Shown piece after piece: positions 47,801 to 56,508 of a stretch of DNA of 64,000 nt. The notes beneath the pieces are model-generated. The model worked only from the letters and a program-made list of their open reading frames with translations, was not told the DNA's origin and made no database searches. The position numbers and the translations under genes were made by a program. Each line of letters starts with the position of its first letter. Positions within the stretch are counted from its first letter, which is position 1. The stretch comes from Diadema setosum (Eukaryota; Echinodermata; Echinoidea; Diadematoida; Diadematidae): assembly GCA_033980235.1 (NCBI GenBank), contig CM067069.1, positions 2,782,255 through 2,846,254 of the forward strand. Direction: 5' to 3'.

Positions 47801-48902
47801 GTCAGCACATCATCTTTTGTGGTGTCCCATTTGGTCATCTGGAAATAGCTGTGTGTTTGCATGAGTTTGCCATCTTCTTAGGAGAACTTACAATTTGTCT
47901 CGTACATTGATTTTTCCCTCGTTGTGGGAAGAGGCACTCCTTTCATTAATGTTCTCTGTTTACATCTCAAGGACAAAGATGTGAGGAGTTTATTCTGGAC
48001 ACAAAGTTGATAAGTGTTGTGGTCAGTTACTCACCAGTGTCACCGTGGAGTGAAGCGTATATGACATTCATGTTGTATACTTAAGAAGGCAATTTATATG
48101 TAGGTCTTCTTGTGACGTAATTCCAGGGCTCTGTTGCAAAAGTAGGTGCTATCAAAAATAAGTCATAAAATCAAACTTAAATCAGGTATTAGCCAATCAG
48201 AATTGAGTATTCAGAGACTTATTCTTGATTTTCTGACTTATGTCTGATCTCAACTTTTATGTAACAGAGCTCTGGAGACTTACCAACATTCAATAATCAA
48301 GTGTCGGACTGAGATGACAAGTGCTGGGTCTCTTGCATCATATATCAGAAGATTTCTGCTTTCTTTTCATGATTTATTCGTAGTACTAGTAGAGATGATA
48401 GTGATCGTCGGGGCTTGAAGGGAGACTAGTGACCACCACAGAGCCCCCCCCCCCCCCCCGCCCCCCATGAGATATGATTCAAGCACAGCAAAACTTTTTT
48501 TGTCTTTTTTGCAAAACATGAAATTAGCCCCCTTTTCCAATATGTGTAGTCTAAATATGCTCACAAATATCCTTAGATAACCACTATCAAAACTAGGCTG
48601 ATGAAGCTGATTGAGTTGATATTTGCTAGTTGTAGTTTTAATTGCTTTCTGTACTAAATACGTTGAGTTTTAAATGTTCATTTCTTTTTTTACTTTTCTG
48701 TGTGCTATTTGTACTGTTTTGTCTTGCAGGGATTTCAGTTGCTGGCTGTGGGCAGGACTTGAGCCAAACTGTTGAGGAAAAGGAAGAGGGAAAGGGAGAG
48801 GTGAAGGAGGAGAAGAAGAAGGAAGAGAAGGAGGCAGAAGAAGGAGAACATACTCAAACAACTCAACCGGCTGTGTCACATGACATCCCACATGTCACAT
48901 GA
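32814..48902 (+). CDS. ZNHIT6: Box C/D snoRNA assembly factor BCD1 (HIT zinc-finger protein 6), ten exons
   Basis: BCD1 is a nuclear factor needed to assemble and stabilise box C/D snoRNPs, which guide rRNA 2'-O-methylation. Coding exons: 32814-32863, 34937-35005, 36951-37057, 37602-37687, 38154-38257, 38944-39012, 40004-40084, 46701-46781, 47403-47527, 48730-48902. They join in phase to 945 bases, 314 residues plus TGA. The start [17 protein letters not shown] leads straight into the HIT zinc finger: C19-C22, C31-C34, C39-C43, H47-C53. Then come [20 protein letters not shown] and LSDYRFLED, the conserved family core ([59 protein letters not shown]), and a Glu/Lys-rich tail. The recognition of family motifs is from memory. 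The vertebrate protein is longer at its N-terminus; here the finger begins at residue 19, as in compact fungal forms. Nine introns are present, eight GT-AG and one (intron 9) starting GC. The first exon is short and upstream non-coding exons are possible. A candidate ATTAAA poly(A) signal is at 49,076. Confidence 0.93.
33355..33553. mobile_element. MITE with TACTGTAYGAGCTGAAATTTTCGC termini
   Basis: TACTGTATGAGCTGAAATTT at the left mirrors AAATTTCAGCTCGTACAGTA at the right. The interior is rich in TTTCGCGAA-type words. It is about 199 bp long, in BCD1 intron 1. Confidence 0.8.
34411..34800. mobile_element. Fold-back TTAA element, copy 2 of 4
   Basis: TTAA at both outer ends. GGGGATAGTACAGTATTGG mirrors CCAAAACTATACCATCCC. 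The arms mirror each other through ATTTGATGAAAATTGGGTTTTG / CAAAACCAGTTTTCATCAAAT and ATCCAAAAACAAAG / CTGTTTTGGAT. It is 390 bp, in BCD1 intron 1, about 140 bp before exon 2. Confidence 0.8.
35240..35410. mobile_element. GGGGCGGATC-type miniature element, copy 1
   Basis: It ends GGAATTCCTGGATCCGCCCCTGA and starts with a diverged CAGGGCTTGACAGATCCAGAGG. The inside has an A-rich stretch, a C-run and TTTAATTTTGTAAAGGCGC. The same words occur at 52,652-52,812. Confidence 0.6.
35644..36193. mobile_element. pogo-like TIR element, 550 bp
   Basis: TACAGTACTCTCCGC at the left and GCGGAGAGTACTGTA at the right are exact inverted repeats. Subterminal AATCGGGTA words recur in both orientations. CAGT after a TA is the pogo/Tigger end style. 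A 135-codon open frame on the minus strand (35,674-36,081) has no transposase motif that I can see. It is in BCD1 intron 2. Confidence 0.75.
36209..36630. mobile_element. pogo/Tigger-like TIR element, 422 bp
   Basis: TACAGTTGAACCTCTCTTAT at the left mirrors GTACGAGAGGTTCAACTGTA at the right, with TATCCGG words repeated just inside both ends. It begins only 15 bases after the preceding element. It is in BCD1 intron 2. Confidence 0.8.
38578..38755. mobile_element. MITE with TACAGTGGAAACT termini
   Basis: TACAGTGGAAACTTG at the left mirrors GAGTTTCCACTGTA at the right. The subterminal ACATAACAAAATACCTG and GTAACAAAACATCTGTTATA words are related. It is 178 bp, in BCD1 intron 5. Confidence 0.8.
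39643..39917. mobile_element. MITE, fuller copy of the 0.74 kb repeat
   Basis: GCTGTAAAAGTGGATATTTTG at the left is inversely related to AATATCCACATTACAAAAATT and TTTGACGGTA at the right. It shares words with 738-914. It is in BCD1 intron 6. Confidence 0.55.
40171..40419. mobile_element. GGGGCGGATC-type miniature element, copy 2
   Basis: CAGGGGCGGATCTAG at the left mirrors CTCTAGATCCGCTTCTG at the right. The inner right flank is a T-run, G-run and C-run. It lies 86 bases after BCD1 exon 7, in intron 7. Confidence 0.75.
40963..41346. mobile_element. Fold-back TTAA element, copy 3 of 4
   Basis: It has the same arm structure as copies 1 and 2: GGTATAATTTTGGTTAAGATG / AACCAAAACTATACATC, and ATTTGATGAAAATTGGTTTTG / CAAAACCAATTTTCATCAAAT. 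Here the two inner arms are perfect complements. The outer TTAA ends have decayed to TTAG/TTAT. It is in BCD1 intron 7. Confidence 0.75.
42462..42694. repeat. Dispersed repeat shared with 62.4 kb
   Basis: ATCTCTTCACAGTTTTCTGTG, GAGTTAACGATTGCACAGGG, GAATTCAAGGACC, GTGAAAAATTAATCAC and ACTGTATATGCA recur, diverged and in the same order, at 62,447-62,676. Left ACTGTA and right TACAGT suggest a TIR element. Confidence 0.6.
43862..44250. mobile_element. Fold-back TTAA element, copy 4 of 4
   Basis: It starts TTAAAGGGATGGTATTG and ends ATATGATCTCTTTAA. The inner arms mirror each other (AGATGAAAATCGGTTTTGG / CAAAACCAATTTTCACCAAAT). It is 389 bp, in BCD1 intron 7. Confidence 0.75.
44282..44762. repeat. 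Polypyrimidine tract with TTTG repeat and G-run
   Basis: Long C/T-rich low-complexity sequence containing (GTTT)n, a G-run near 44,440 and (TTCC)n. Several overlapping Phe/Ser/Leu-rich frames across it are artefacts. It lies in BCD1 intron 7. Confidence 0.8.
46246..46575 (+). mobile_element. tRNA-derived SINE, copy 2
   Basis: It starts GTGAGTTGGTTCAGTCGGTAG with an A box, followed by GGGTTCAATTC as a slightly decayed B box. The body matches the minus-strand copy at 20,233-20,560, including GGACATAAAATGGAGGTCCC. It ends AACTAACAAACACACCC. It sits 125 bases before BCD1 exon 8, in sense orientation. Confidence 0.85.
48122..48276. mobile_element. MITE with CCAGGGCTCTGTTGC termini
   Basis: TCCAGGGCTCTGTTGCAAAAG at the left mirrors CTTTTATGTAACAGAGCTCTGGA at the right. 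Inside, AAATAAGTCA and TGACTTATTT-like words also pair. It is 155 bp, in BCD1 intron 9. Confidence 0.75.
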
Positions 48903-50356
48903 TCAAAAACCACCATGAAGCATTCATCAGGCAGTGCTTTTGTGGTATCATTTATTTATGCTCATTTTACATCCAGTGTTCACTTGATTCAGGGGTGTTC
49001 GTAATGCCACCGTACTCAAGATCTGCAAGACCAGCTGATAATGGTGTTGTTTTGTGTTTGTTTTTTGTTTGTCTTATTAAACTGCTAATATTCAGTGAGG
49101 TTACTGCAGGCAGTCACGTTTTGACATTGTTTCCAATATTTGAGTTCCCTAAACAAGCATACACAAATAATGCACATCAGTAAGAGCAGTGGAAAGAATT
49201 ACCAACACCAGGTACCTTTTGAACAGGCTAATGTTACCAGGTACCTTTTGAACAGTCTAATGTTTGGACTGTTTCGAACATACCGAGTATGGGTATCATA
49301 CATGTACTAATTCCTGAACGAAATGATGTGTGTTATTTGCTTTATGAAATGATGAAGCAAATTTGATAAATCACCCTCATGGCGAGTAAGTAAAACAACA
49401 AATCTTACCCTGTAACTGTTGGGACATAGAAGTGCTAATGACCGGTCATTATTCTTTACTAATGACAGGTCAAAAGCAAATTTACATGTCATGCAAAATA
49501 AGTGCCTGATCATATTTATGCTGTCTACCAATCACATGATTAGGATCTGCTTTGTCATTCTTGAGTTATCCATATCTCATACATGGTTATACAATTTGTA
49601 TTTCAGATATAGTAAGAAATAAGGAAGCCACAGAAGGTGAATTTTCGTAGCAGTTAGGAAGTCTTGCCCCTTGACCTTCCCGAGGTCTATACATATACAT
49701 GTGTATTCTCTACAAGCAGTAATCACGATGTAAGAACAGGGCCACAAGCAGAAAACCAGAACATCCACAACACTACAAAACAACACACACAACACTCCTC
49801 ACAGCATCCACAATACCACAAAACAACATGTACAAAACATTGTTATAAGAAACAGCACATGTAAAAGTGATTTGATTATGTACATGTAATTTAACAAGAC
49901 TTCAAAGAAATGTCCATTCTCCTTTTTAACTCTACTTCTTGTATTTAGGACAGCTTGACCATTCCCAAATTATATCAAAATACTGTATGTAACCAATCAC
50001 AAATGGCAAAGATGTCAGCAATTGCCGTTAGGAGCAATGCAGCAATAACCTACATTTCTGGCATACATGTGTTGTGTGTGTAAATATGCATTATTTATAT
50101 GTGTGCATGTATATAAATATGTGTGTGTATGAATATCTACATTCATATGTACATACATACATTTGTACATGTACATGTTTAGCCCAGCAAAAAGATGAGA
50201 CAAAATTTGTTTCACAAATTGATATTGTACAGTTGGGAATAAATATTGATCTGCTCCTCGTGCAGTATCAATCTCTCTATGATGCACTTTTTATTAGTCA
50301 CTGTGTATGGAAAAAAAGGGAGGAATGTTACTCCATGTTGAAAGCAAAGGAGGTGC

Positions 50357-50387
<31 letters not shown>

Positions 50388-50740
50388 AGAAGATATGAAT
50401 AGACATTAGAAAGATAGAAATAAAAAGATAAGGATGTAAGTCAAGGAGATAGTAGAGGTAAATGCATCATAATGTTCTTAAGTGTGCATACACACAGTCT
50501 TGAATACACACATATACATACCATATACAGTTCAACACAGCACAAAGGGGAGATAATGTGGAATAGGCGAGAGGCGTTATTGTGATGATGGTATGGCACC
50601 TGAAATAAAAGCATACATGTATTTGGTAAATAATTTTACTCGCTTCTGATTTTGATGTAAAACAATTACATTGTACATGTACTAAGCGAAAATTTGTACA
50701 TTTCTGAATGCCCCTTTTCACATTGTATCCACCATATTTT
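48903..50740. other. BCD1 3' flank and gene-free sequence
   Basis: This follows the BCD1 stop codon and must contain its 3' UTR. ATTAAA at 49,076 and AATAAA at 50,238 are possible poly(A) signals; neither can be confirmed. It contains many ACATGTACATG words and a (GA)n run near 50,359. No second gene was recognised. Confidence 0.4.
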
Positions 50741-50774
50741 ATGGAATGTGGGAGTGATGTTGTAAGTAACCACT

Positions 50775-50788
50775 GTTACCATGGCAAC
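50775..50788. promoter_or_regulatory. RFX X-box, perfect palindromic form
   Basis: GTTACCATGGCAAC fits the RFX site GTNRCC-N(0-3)-RGYAAC with no mismatch. RFX factors drive ciliary genes in animals. The function of this site is inferred only from the motif. Confidence 0.45.
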
Positions 50789-50966
50789 ATGGTCTAGACA
50801 GCTGTACCCCTGGTATGGGTTTTGCAGCATAGGTAATTGTTGTTCAAGTATAATTAACTGGAGTGGATACTGACTTTGACGGCTACCATCTATAAACCAT
50901 TGATGTTTGCTACCAGATCTCGTTCAGGTAGGCACTGGGATGTTGGGGGAGTGGTTTCCATGATGA

Positions 50967-50974
50967 TGACGTCA
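50967..50974. promoter_or_regulatory. CRE-like site
   Basis: TGACGTCA is the full palindromic cAMP-response element. It lies 180 bases from the X-box at 50,775. An isolated 8-mer, so weak on its own. Confidence 0.35.
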
Positions 50975-51659
50975 CACCTCAGCCCTTCACTCGAGTGAAC
51001 TCTCCCTTTCACTAGAAAACCTGGTAGAAAACAAACACACAAAAGGATCACTCTCGCTGTCCCTGGAAGTTAATGCACCGTGGAATTAGGCTAGAGTATC
51101 ACTGGTAGCTAAGTGTGAAGCTGTATTGATGAGAATTAAGTAGAAGAATGATTTGAAAAAAGAGGACTTCTTCTCTGGCTCGGGGGAAAATGTAGGTCAG
51201 GTGGCTGTCGATTCCGCTGTATATGAAAGTCAATAGCATTTCCTCGCTGCTTTATCCTACATTCCTTGTGTCTTTTTCTAGATGTAGGAAAATGTAAAAA
51301 GTGTCTTTTTCTAGATGTAGGAAAATGTGTATACATGTACTGATACGTACGTCATGTATAATGAGTGTGTGTGTGTGTCGGTGAGTGCGTGGGAGCCCCA
51401 TGGGAATGTGTCGGTGTATGTATTGTTTTGTTTTGACAGTTGAAGAAAGAATTTGTTTCTACATCGTGTGCAGTGTTTTTTTTCCCCTTTCTCAATCTTG
51501 GAATGTTTTACTCTCATCTCTTTCTGTTTCGTCTATTCTCCTATTTCTTCTTGGCGTCTTGGTCCTCGCTGATAGCTGTCACTATTGTAATTATTCATAT
51601 CACTCATGTATACGCTGTGCATTTCCCCAAAATACCCACTCTTCGGACGCAAAGCTACA

Positions 51660-51673
51660 GTCGCAATGGCAAC
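51660..51673. promoter_or_regulatory. X-box-like site, one mismatch
   Basis: GTCGCAATGGCAAC has a perfect right half and one mismatch in the left half against GTNRCC-N2-RGYAAC. Confidence 0.3.
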
Positions 51674-51700
51674 TTTCCCCCTTTCTCTCCATCTCAATTT

Positions 51701-51731
51701 TCTTCTTCTTCTTCTTCTTCTTCTTCTTCTT
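51701..51731. repeat. (TTC)n microsatellite
   Basis: About ten uninterrupted TTC units. The poly-Phe, poly-Ser and poly-Arg frames across it are artefacts. Confidence 0.9.
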
Positions 51732-51806
51732 TTCGTTTTCACCCCTTCTTCATTCCTGGATTCTGCTCCCGTGAGGCCTTGCCACATTGGCGTTGATGCG
51801 GAACAC

Positions 51807-51820
51807 GTTGTCATGGAAAC
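51807..51820. promoter_or_regulatory. X-box-like site, two mismatches
   Basis: GTTGTCATGGAAAC resembles the RFX consensus with one mismatch in each half. It lies at the start of a CpG-bearing stretch (51,780-52,290) that has no repeat and no recognisable open frame. Confidence 0.25.
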
Positions 51821-52651
51821 GCATCTTTGACCGGGCTAGCTTCGTCGCTCGGAATCCTAATGGTCCTTGTGGTAGAGCTCGGGATGATACTAATCGTATC
51901 CCGCAAAACGCACGTGATATGAGCTCAAGAGGGGTAGCCTGCGCCATCTAAAGCGGAATGCGGCGTCACAAGATGTCACGCTGCGTGGGTTTGAGAACTA
52001 GGCCTATTTCACGAGAAAGGCTCTCATCGACGTATCGCTTTCACAAATTACAGCGCGCAAACACGAATAACACGATCCTGGGTTTTTAATGCGTGGAGGA
52101 GGAAAAAATAAATGGATGGGGAGACCGAGGAAAAAGAGGTCGTGTAACACATCACTTTTCAACATCGATATGATGTACAGGCTGCCATCAAAGCGTTGTG
52201 AAGTCATGAGGAGCTACAGACGTGAAACCCAATGAGCTGCAAAAGATAAAGAGGTATAATCGTCACATCGGCGCCAGATATGCAAAGCGGCGATGTAGAA
52301 ATGGTCACTTGAGATGAATGTTTCATTTCGCAGTCTCTCCGTGCATGTTATCAAATCCTCAAGAAGTTTGATTTTTCATGATAAGTGTAACTTGTCCATT
52401 TTTCGTGATTACATGAAATTATCGCGATGACACTCGCGAAACCATATTTCTCCACATGTACTAGATTTTAAATGTAGCGAAGATTGAAGGTGAAATTGAA
52501 CGATTGTAATACAAGTGTGATTTTCGAGAGTACTGCGTAATGCTTGTGTATTACGCTTGTGTATTCAGGTTTTTTTCTCTCTCTCTCTTTAAAACCGTGC
52601 AAATATTATTGTGTTGGTTTAAGAGACAATAGGTCAGTTTTGTATAATAAC

Positions 52652-52812
52652 CAGGGGCAGATTCAGGAATTCCGTAAAAAGGGGGCGCCTTTTCAAAATT
52701 AAAGGGGATGCACGCACCCCTCCTCCCATTTTTCCTTTTATTTCTTTTGTTTTAACCAAGGAAAAAAGGGGGGGGGGGCGCGCCCGCTGCGCTCCCTCCT
52801 GGATCTGCCATT
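52652..52812. mobile_element. GGGGCGGATC-type miniature element, copy 3
   Basis: CAGGGGCAGATTCAGGAATTCC at the left mirrors CCTCCTGGATCTGCCATTG at the right. The inside has AATTAAAGGGGATGCACGCACCC and a G-run, matching 35,240-35,410. Confidence 0.7.
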
Positions 52813-53502
52813 GATGACGACAAAATTGAACAACACCAAAGAATGATCACAACTGCTGAGTAATTTCAACGCCTGATCACGGTACTCCATTTTATCAAGG
52901 TGTAAAAAAAGGGGAAAAAATGAGTCTCGTGCGGTCTGTTTATAATTTGGATGTTTATTGATGTGAGGGTGAGACTATGATGTGGATTTGTTCCTCGAGG
53001 AGCCGAGTACTGTAGACGCCTAGTGTAAAACAGTGATATCAATCTACTGTTGTTTATCGGCTTCCGTAACGATTTCAAATTCTGCATCATATGTATGTAT
53101 TTCACCTTTACGGCGATTACTTGGAAAGCTAACCACGTCTACCGTACATAGCAACAAGTTGTGAGCAATGAGACTTGGATTCGAGGAATTCTAACTTATT
53201 ATTAATCGCTGACAGGCCAATTGAAAAACTTCTTTTACGAGGTTAAGTGTTCAGAATTCTAAGAGATACTTGCTGAAACATGAACAAAATAAATGCGAAA
53301 ACGGATAAAATCCATGTGCTTGTGTAAACTTTAGACATTTGAGGTTATCTAATTTAAGTATTCCCTATGTAATAATCAAATAGCATCTTAAAAAAAAAAG
53401 AATTATTCTTGTTAGGCCATTGTGTTAACAGTATCTGTTCGTTGTATATGTCACGTTTACACGAAACAAAACGTAGCAGCGGAGAGATAAACGATTCAGA
53501 TT

Positions 53503-53510
53503 TCTTTCTT
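53503..53510 (-). promoter_or_regulatory. Histone downstream element of H2A
   Basis: AAGAAAGA on the minus strand, 11 bases past the H2A stem-loop. This is the purine-rich element that pairs with U7 snRNA in histone pre-mRNA cleavage. Confidence 0.85.
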
Positions 53511-53521
53511 GGATATATGGT

Positions 53522-53537
53522 GGCTCTAAAAAGAGCC
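53522..53537 (-). terminator. H2A 3' histone stem-loop
   Basis: GGCTCTTTTTAGAGCC on the minus strand: a 6 bp stem with a 4-base loop, preceded by CAAAC and followed by ACCA. It begins 34 bases after the stop codon. It is the SLBP-binding signal that replaces the poly(A) tail in replication-dependent histone mRNAs. Confidence 0.95.
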
Positions 53538-53571
53538 GTTTGTGAAGTAGTGTTCCCGAGAGAGGGACGAT

Positions 53572-53934
53572 TTACTTCTTCTTGGGGAGGAGGACAGCCT
53601 GGATGTTGGGGAGGACACCGCCCTGGGCGATGGTGACTCCGCCAAGCAGCCTGTTCAGCTCCTCGTCGTTGCGGACAGCGAGCTGCACATGGCGGGGGAT
53701 GATTCTGCTCTTCTTGTTGTCGCGGGCGGCGTTGCCAGCGAGCTCGAGGATCTCGGCGGTCAGGTACTCGAGGACGGCGGCGAGGTACACGGGGGCACCA
53801 GCGCCAACACGGCTGCCGTAGTTGCCCTTCTTCAAGAAGCGGTGCACACGGCCGACGGGGAACTGAAGTCCCGCGCGGGATGAACGGCTCTTGGCCTTGC
53901 TCTTAGACTTAGCGCCCTTTCCACGTCCAGACAT
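53572..53934 (-). CDS. Histone H2A, replication-dependent, short C-terminus
   Basis: H2A is a core histone that pairs with H2B in the nucleosome. The intronless frame encodes 120 residues from [20 protein letters not shown] through the [20 protein letters not shown] fold start, [40 protein letters not shown], the acidic-patch NDEEL and [15 protein letters not shown]. It ends AVLLPKKK followed by TAA. Canonical animal H2A continues a few residues past LLPKK, usually with Thr, Gly/Ala, Lys and Ser, so the tail here is cut by about four. No SQ motif of H2A.X is present. G/C-rich third codon positions contrast with the AT-rich surroundings. The TATA box is 72 bases upstream of the start codon, and the 3' end has a stem-loop and U7 site, so the gene should be active in S phase. 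It is transcribed away from H2B. Confidence 0.97.
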   Translation of the reverse strand: MSGRGKGAKSKSKAKSRSSRAGLQFPVGRVHRFLKKGNYGSRVGAGAPVYLAAVLEYLTAEILELAGNAARDNKKSRIIPRHVQLAVRNDEELNRLLGGVTIAQGGVLPNIQAVLLPKKK

Positions 53935-54005
53935 GATTGCTTAGTTTGGTTGTTGTTACGTCGTTGAGAGAAACAAACTTATGCCATTTGAACAGCGCGC
54001 CTCGG

Positions 54006-54013
54006 TATATATA
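54006..54013 (-). promoter_or_regulatory. TATA box of H2A
   Basis: TATATATA within GGGTATATATACCG on the minus strand, 72 bases upstream of the H2A start codon. This leaves a short 5' UTR of roughly 40-45 bases, usual for histone genes. Confidence 0.8.
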
Positions 54014-54095
54014 CCCATCCCTGGCGATCGGCTGTGTTCGCCTATCAATCAATAGGTTTCTTGACCATGACGGGCGCCCATTCAACAGACAGCTA

Positions 54096-54103
54096 ATTTG
54101 CAT
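54096..54103. promoter_or_regulatory. Octamer motif upstream of H2A
   Basis: ATTTGCAT on the plus strand, about 83 bases upstream of the H2A TATA box. Octamer sites bind Oct-1/POU factors and are typical of H2B promoters; the partner H2B gene has the same site at a similar distance. Confidence 0.65.
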
Positions 54104-56358
54104 AATGCCGCGAAGGATAACTCGGTCACTGGTACGCATGAACGGAGACCCGTCTTCACAAACAGACCGAAAATAGGTATTTACCATATGAGAAGAACAC
54201 TTTTATATCCGTGAAAGCTGGTTCTTTTTTTCCGCATATCCAGAGAAACTAATCGTACGTGATGGTAAAACATTGAAAGTCCGTTACTGGAATTAATTAT
54301 ACCTTTTCCCCGAAGCATTTAGGCATCTGCAAAAGCGATGATCAGGATGCAATTTCAAGCAAGAATTTGTGAGAATAATGGAATCATGATTGATATGATT
54401 CACAATTTTATTATGCAGTTTTCATATACACTTGTACCATATCAAGAGCGGAAAAAAATCAGCGTCCTATTAAACCATTGCGCTTGGAAATAAACATTTT
54501 AAACGTGTCTCTTATGTATTTATTCGTTGTTACTTGTCTTCAAGGAAGAACTCATATGTCAACAGATAAATGTTCAACGTTTTTCTTTTTTCTAGCAAGG
54601 TCATCAAAATAGAGAAATAGTAACAGTTTCAATGATACCCCACTCTTTACATAACAAGAATTTTTTGAAGATATTGTAAAAATCAACACTGTTTTCCTTG
54701 CTTTCGGCAGACTTGATCTCAAATAATTATTTCAAGCTAACGAAAATAGATATATTGGTTTTTGCATTTAAGCTATATGTAAATCAAATGAGCGGAGTAA
54801 TGGAGGTTTCGTAAAAATATGGACCTAGCATAAGAAGAATGGAATTTTCAATTGTCGAATGTTCTCACGAAATATTGTCACAATGATTTGATGGAAGGAG
54901 TTGATGAAGTTATCACCTGACAAGTCTCATTTTTTTTTTTTTCGGGGGGGGGGGCAGTTAACTTTCACTTACATCTTATTTTATCATTTGTATCAATTTA
55001 TTGTGATCTTGTAATAAGCTCACACGATGATACACGGGGAAGTGGGTTACAGTTGCCAAGTTAACAACTAAATGTGTGGGTTTTTTAATAACAATATTCT
55101 GTGTTTAAACCAATGAGAGAGTTGGTGGAATTGTATTGTGAGGTGACATAACATGAACTCTTCTAACTTCCATACGTTGTTATTACCTATTGAGCAAAAA
55201 CATGCAAGACTTTAGAATTCCACAACTTTTTCATGTGTCCGATTTTGCTAAAACTATTACCCTTCTGAGGGTCTGTTTTCTGTTCTCTTATAATAATACA
55301 GTCAACCTGGATATTGCGTATAGGAACTGAACTGTACATTCCTTCTTGATTTTCATTATATTCCGTAATATACGGAGGCCAGCATTCACTTTCAACTTAT
55401 TGAGAGAGGGAGGGAGAGAGAGGATGGCGTAATGTGAAAGTGGAATATTGGGAGGATTCAAAAGTTTGAATATCTCGCGCACTTCATGACGTAATTAAAG
55501 TGTCTCACAGAACATTGGAAGTCACATTGGTACAATGCGCAAAGATTACTAAGGAGAGAACATTAAAACATGAAACCACGAAAGTATAATAAAACGCATT
55601 GATTCAACCAAATTAATATTCATAATATCTAACCCTTTTTGAAACCAAGAATTTTCATATATACAGATTCACTTGGAATTGAGGTTGATCGACATTATTT
55701 CCGTTACAGTTGTTTGCTTTTTTGGAAATCAGGTTGTTGTTTATTTGTGTATATTATATAGGGAGTTGGCCGTGAATAAGACTTCACTTTGAAATTTAAC
55801 TCAACAATCCATGAAAAACACGTTGATGTAATAAATCCTTTTAAATTATTCCAAAGCAACAATCATCTTACAATTAGATTATCATGTAACCTAGAATTCT
55901 CTACGAAAACATCAGTCAACAAGCTATGTATGTATGTACTAATAATCGCGTTAGTAGGCAATTTATACCGTTTGTACAGAAAAGTAATGTCGTACCCGAT
56001 ACAAAATTTCAAACGTAGGAATATAATAGTCTTTCAGGAGCATCAATTTTCGGGAAGGAGGTTCTACGATAACTCTGACAGGTTGTTTTACCCCCCCCCC
56101 CCCTCTCTCTCTCTGTTTTGCCCTCTGCCTAACACCAGATAAGAAAGCTGATTTGTTTGTTTGTTTAAAAGACGATTTTACGTCAAAACTGGTTAAAGTG
56201 CAAGTTTATATTTTTGTCTATACAGGGCAGGATGAACTAAAGTGAAAGTCGGACAGGTTTAACCCAACAATACTTCTCGTCGACAGTGAAAGGTTTCGCG
56301 CTCGTTCGGACCCCATTATTTTGCATATCGATCCATTATTTCTGCAAGGCGATCCTTA
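54104..56358. other. Spacer between divergent H2A and H2B promoters
   Basis: AT-rich sequence of about 2.25 kb with no gene recognised. It contains a T-run/G-run near 54,930 and a C-run with (CT)n near 56,090. A weaker octamer TTTTGCAT at 56,319-56,326 belongs to the H2B side. Confidence 0.5.
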
Positions 56359-56366
56359 ATTTGCAT
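56359..56366 (+). promoter_or_regulatory. Octamer motif of H2B promoter
   Basis: ATTTGCAT lies 75 bases upstream of the H2B TATA box, with a 7/8 match (TTTTGCAT) 40 bases further up. This is the classical H2B-specific Oct-1 element. Confidence 0.8.
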
Positions 56367-56440
56367 ATAGGCGCCAAATTCACAGTCCGTTGCACCTACT
56401 GGTAGGTCTGTCAATAGAAGCACCGGAGCAGCCCGTTTGG

Positions 56441-56447
56441 TATAAAT
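56441..56447 (+). promoter_or_regulatory. TATA box of H2B
   Basis: TATAAAT in GGTATAAATACAG, 68 bases upstream of the start codon. Confidence 0.9.
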
Positions 56448-56508
56448 ACAGCCGCAGGTGCAGTGGTAAGTTCAGTTGATCTACTCACTACGACTAGAAT
56501 CTATCAAC

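Noticed and set aside
37058..48729. Possible snoRNA genes in BCD1 introns
   Set aside because: TGATGA words occur (near 44,820 and 48,599, for example), but no paired C and D boxes with a terminal stem were found at suitable spacing.
51385..51830. Frames of 74-129 codons across 51.4-51.8 kb on both strands
   Set aside because: They share the (TTC)n run and C/T-rich flanks; no conserved motif and no splice structure.
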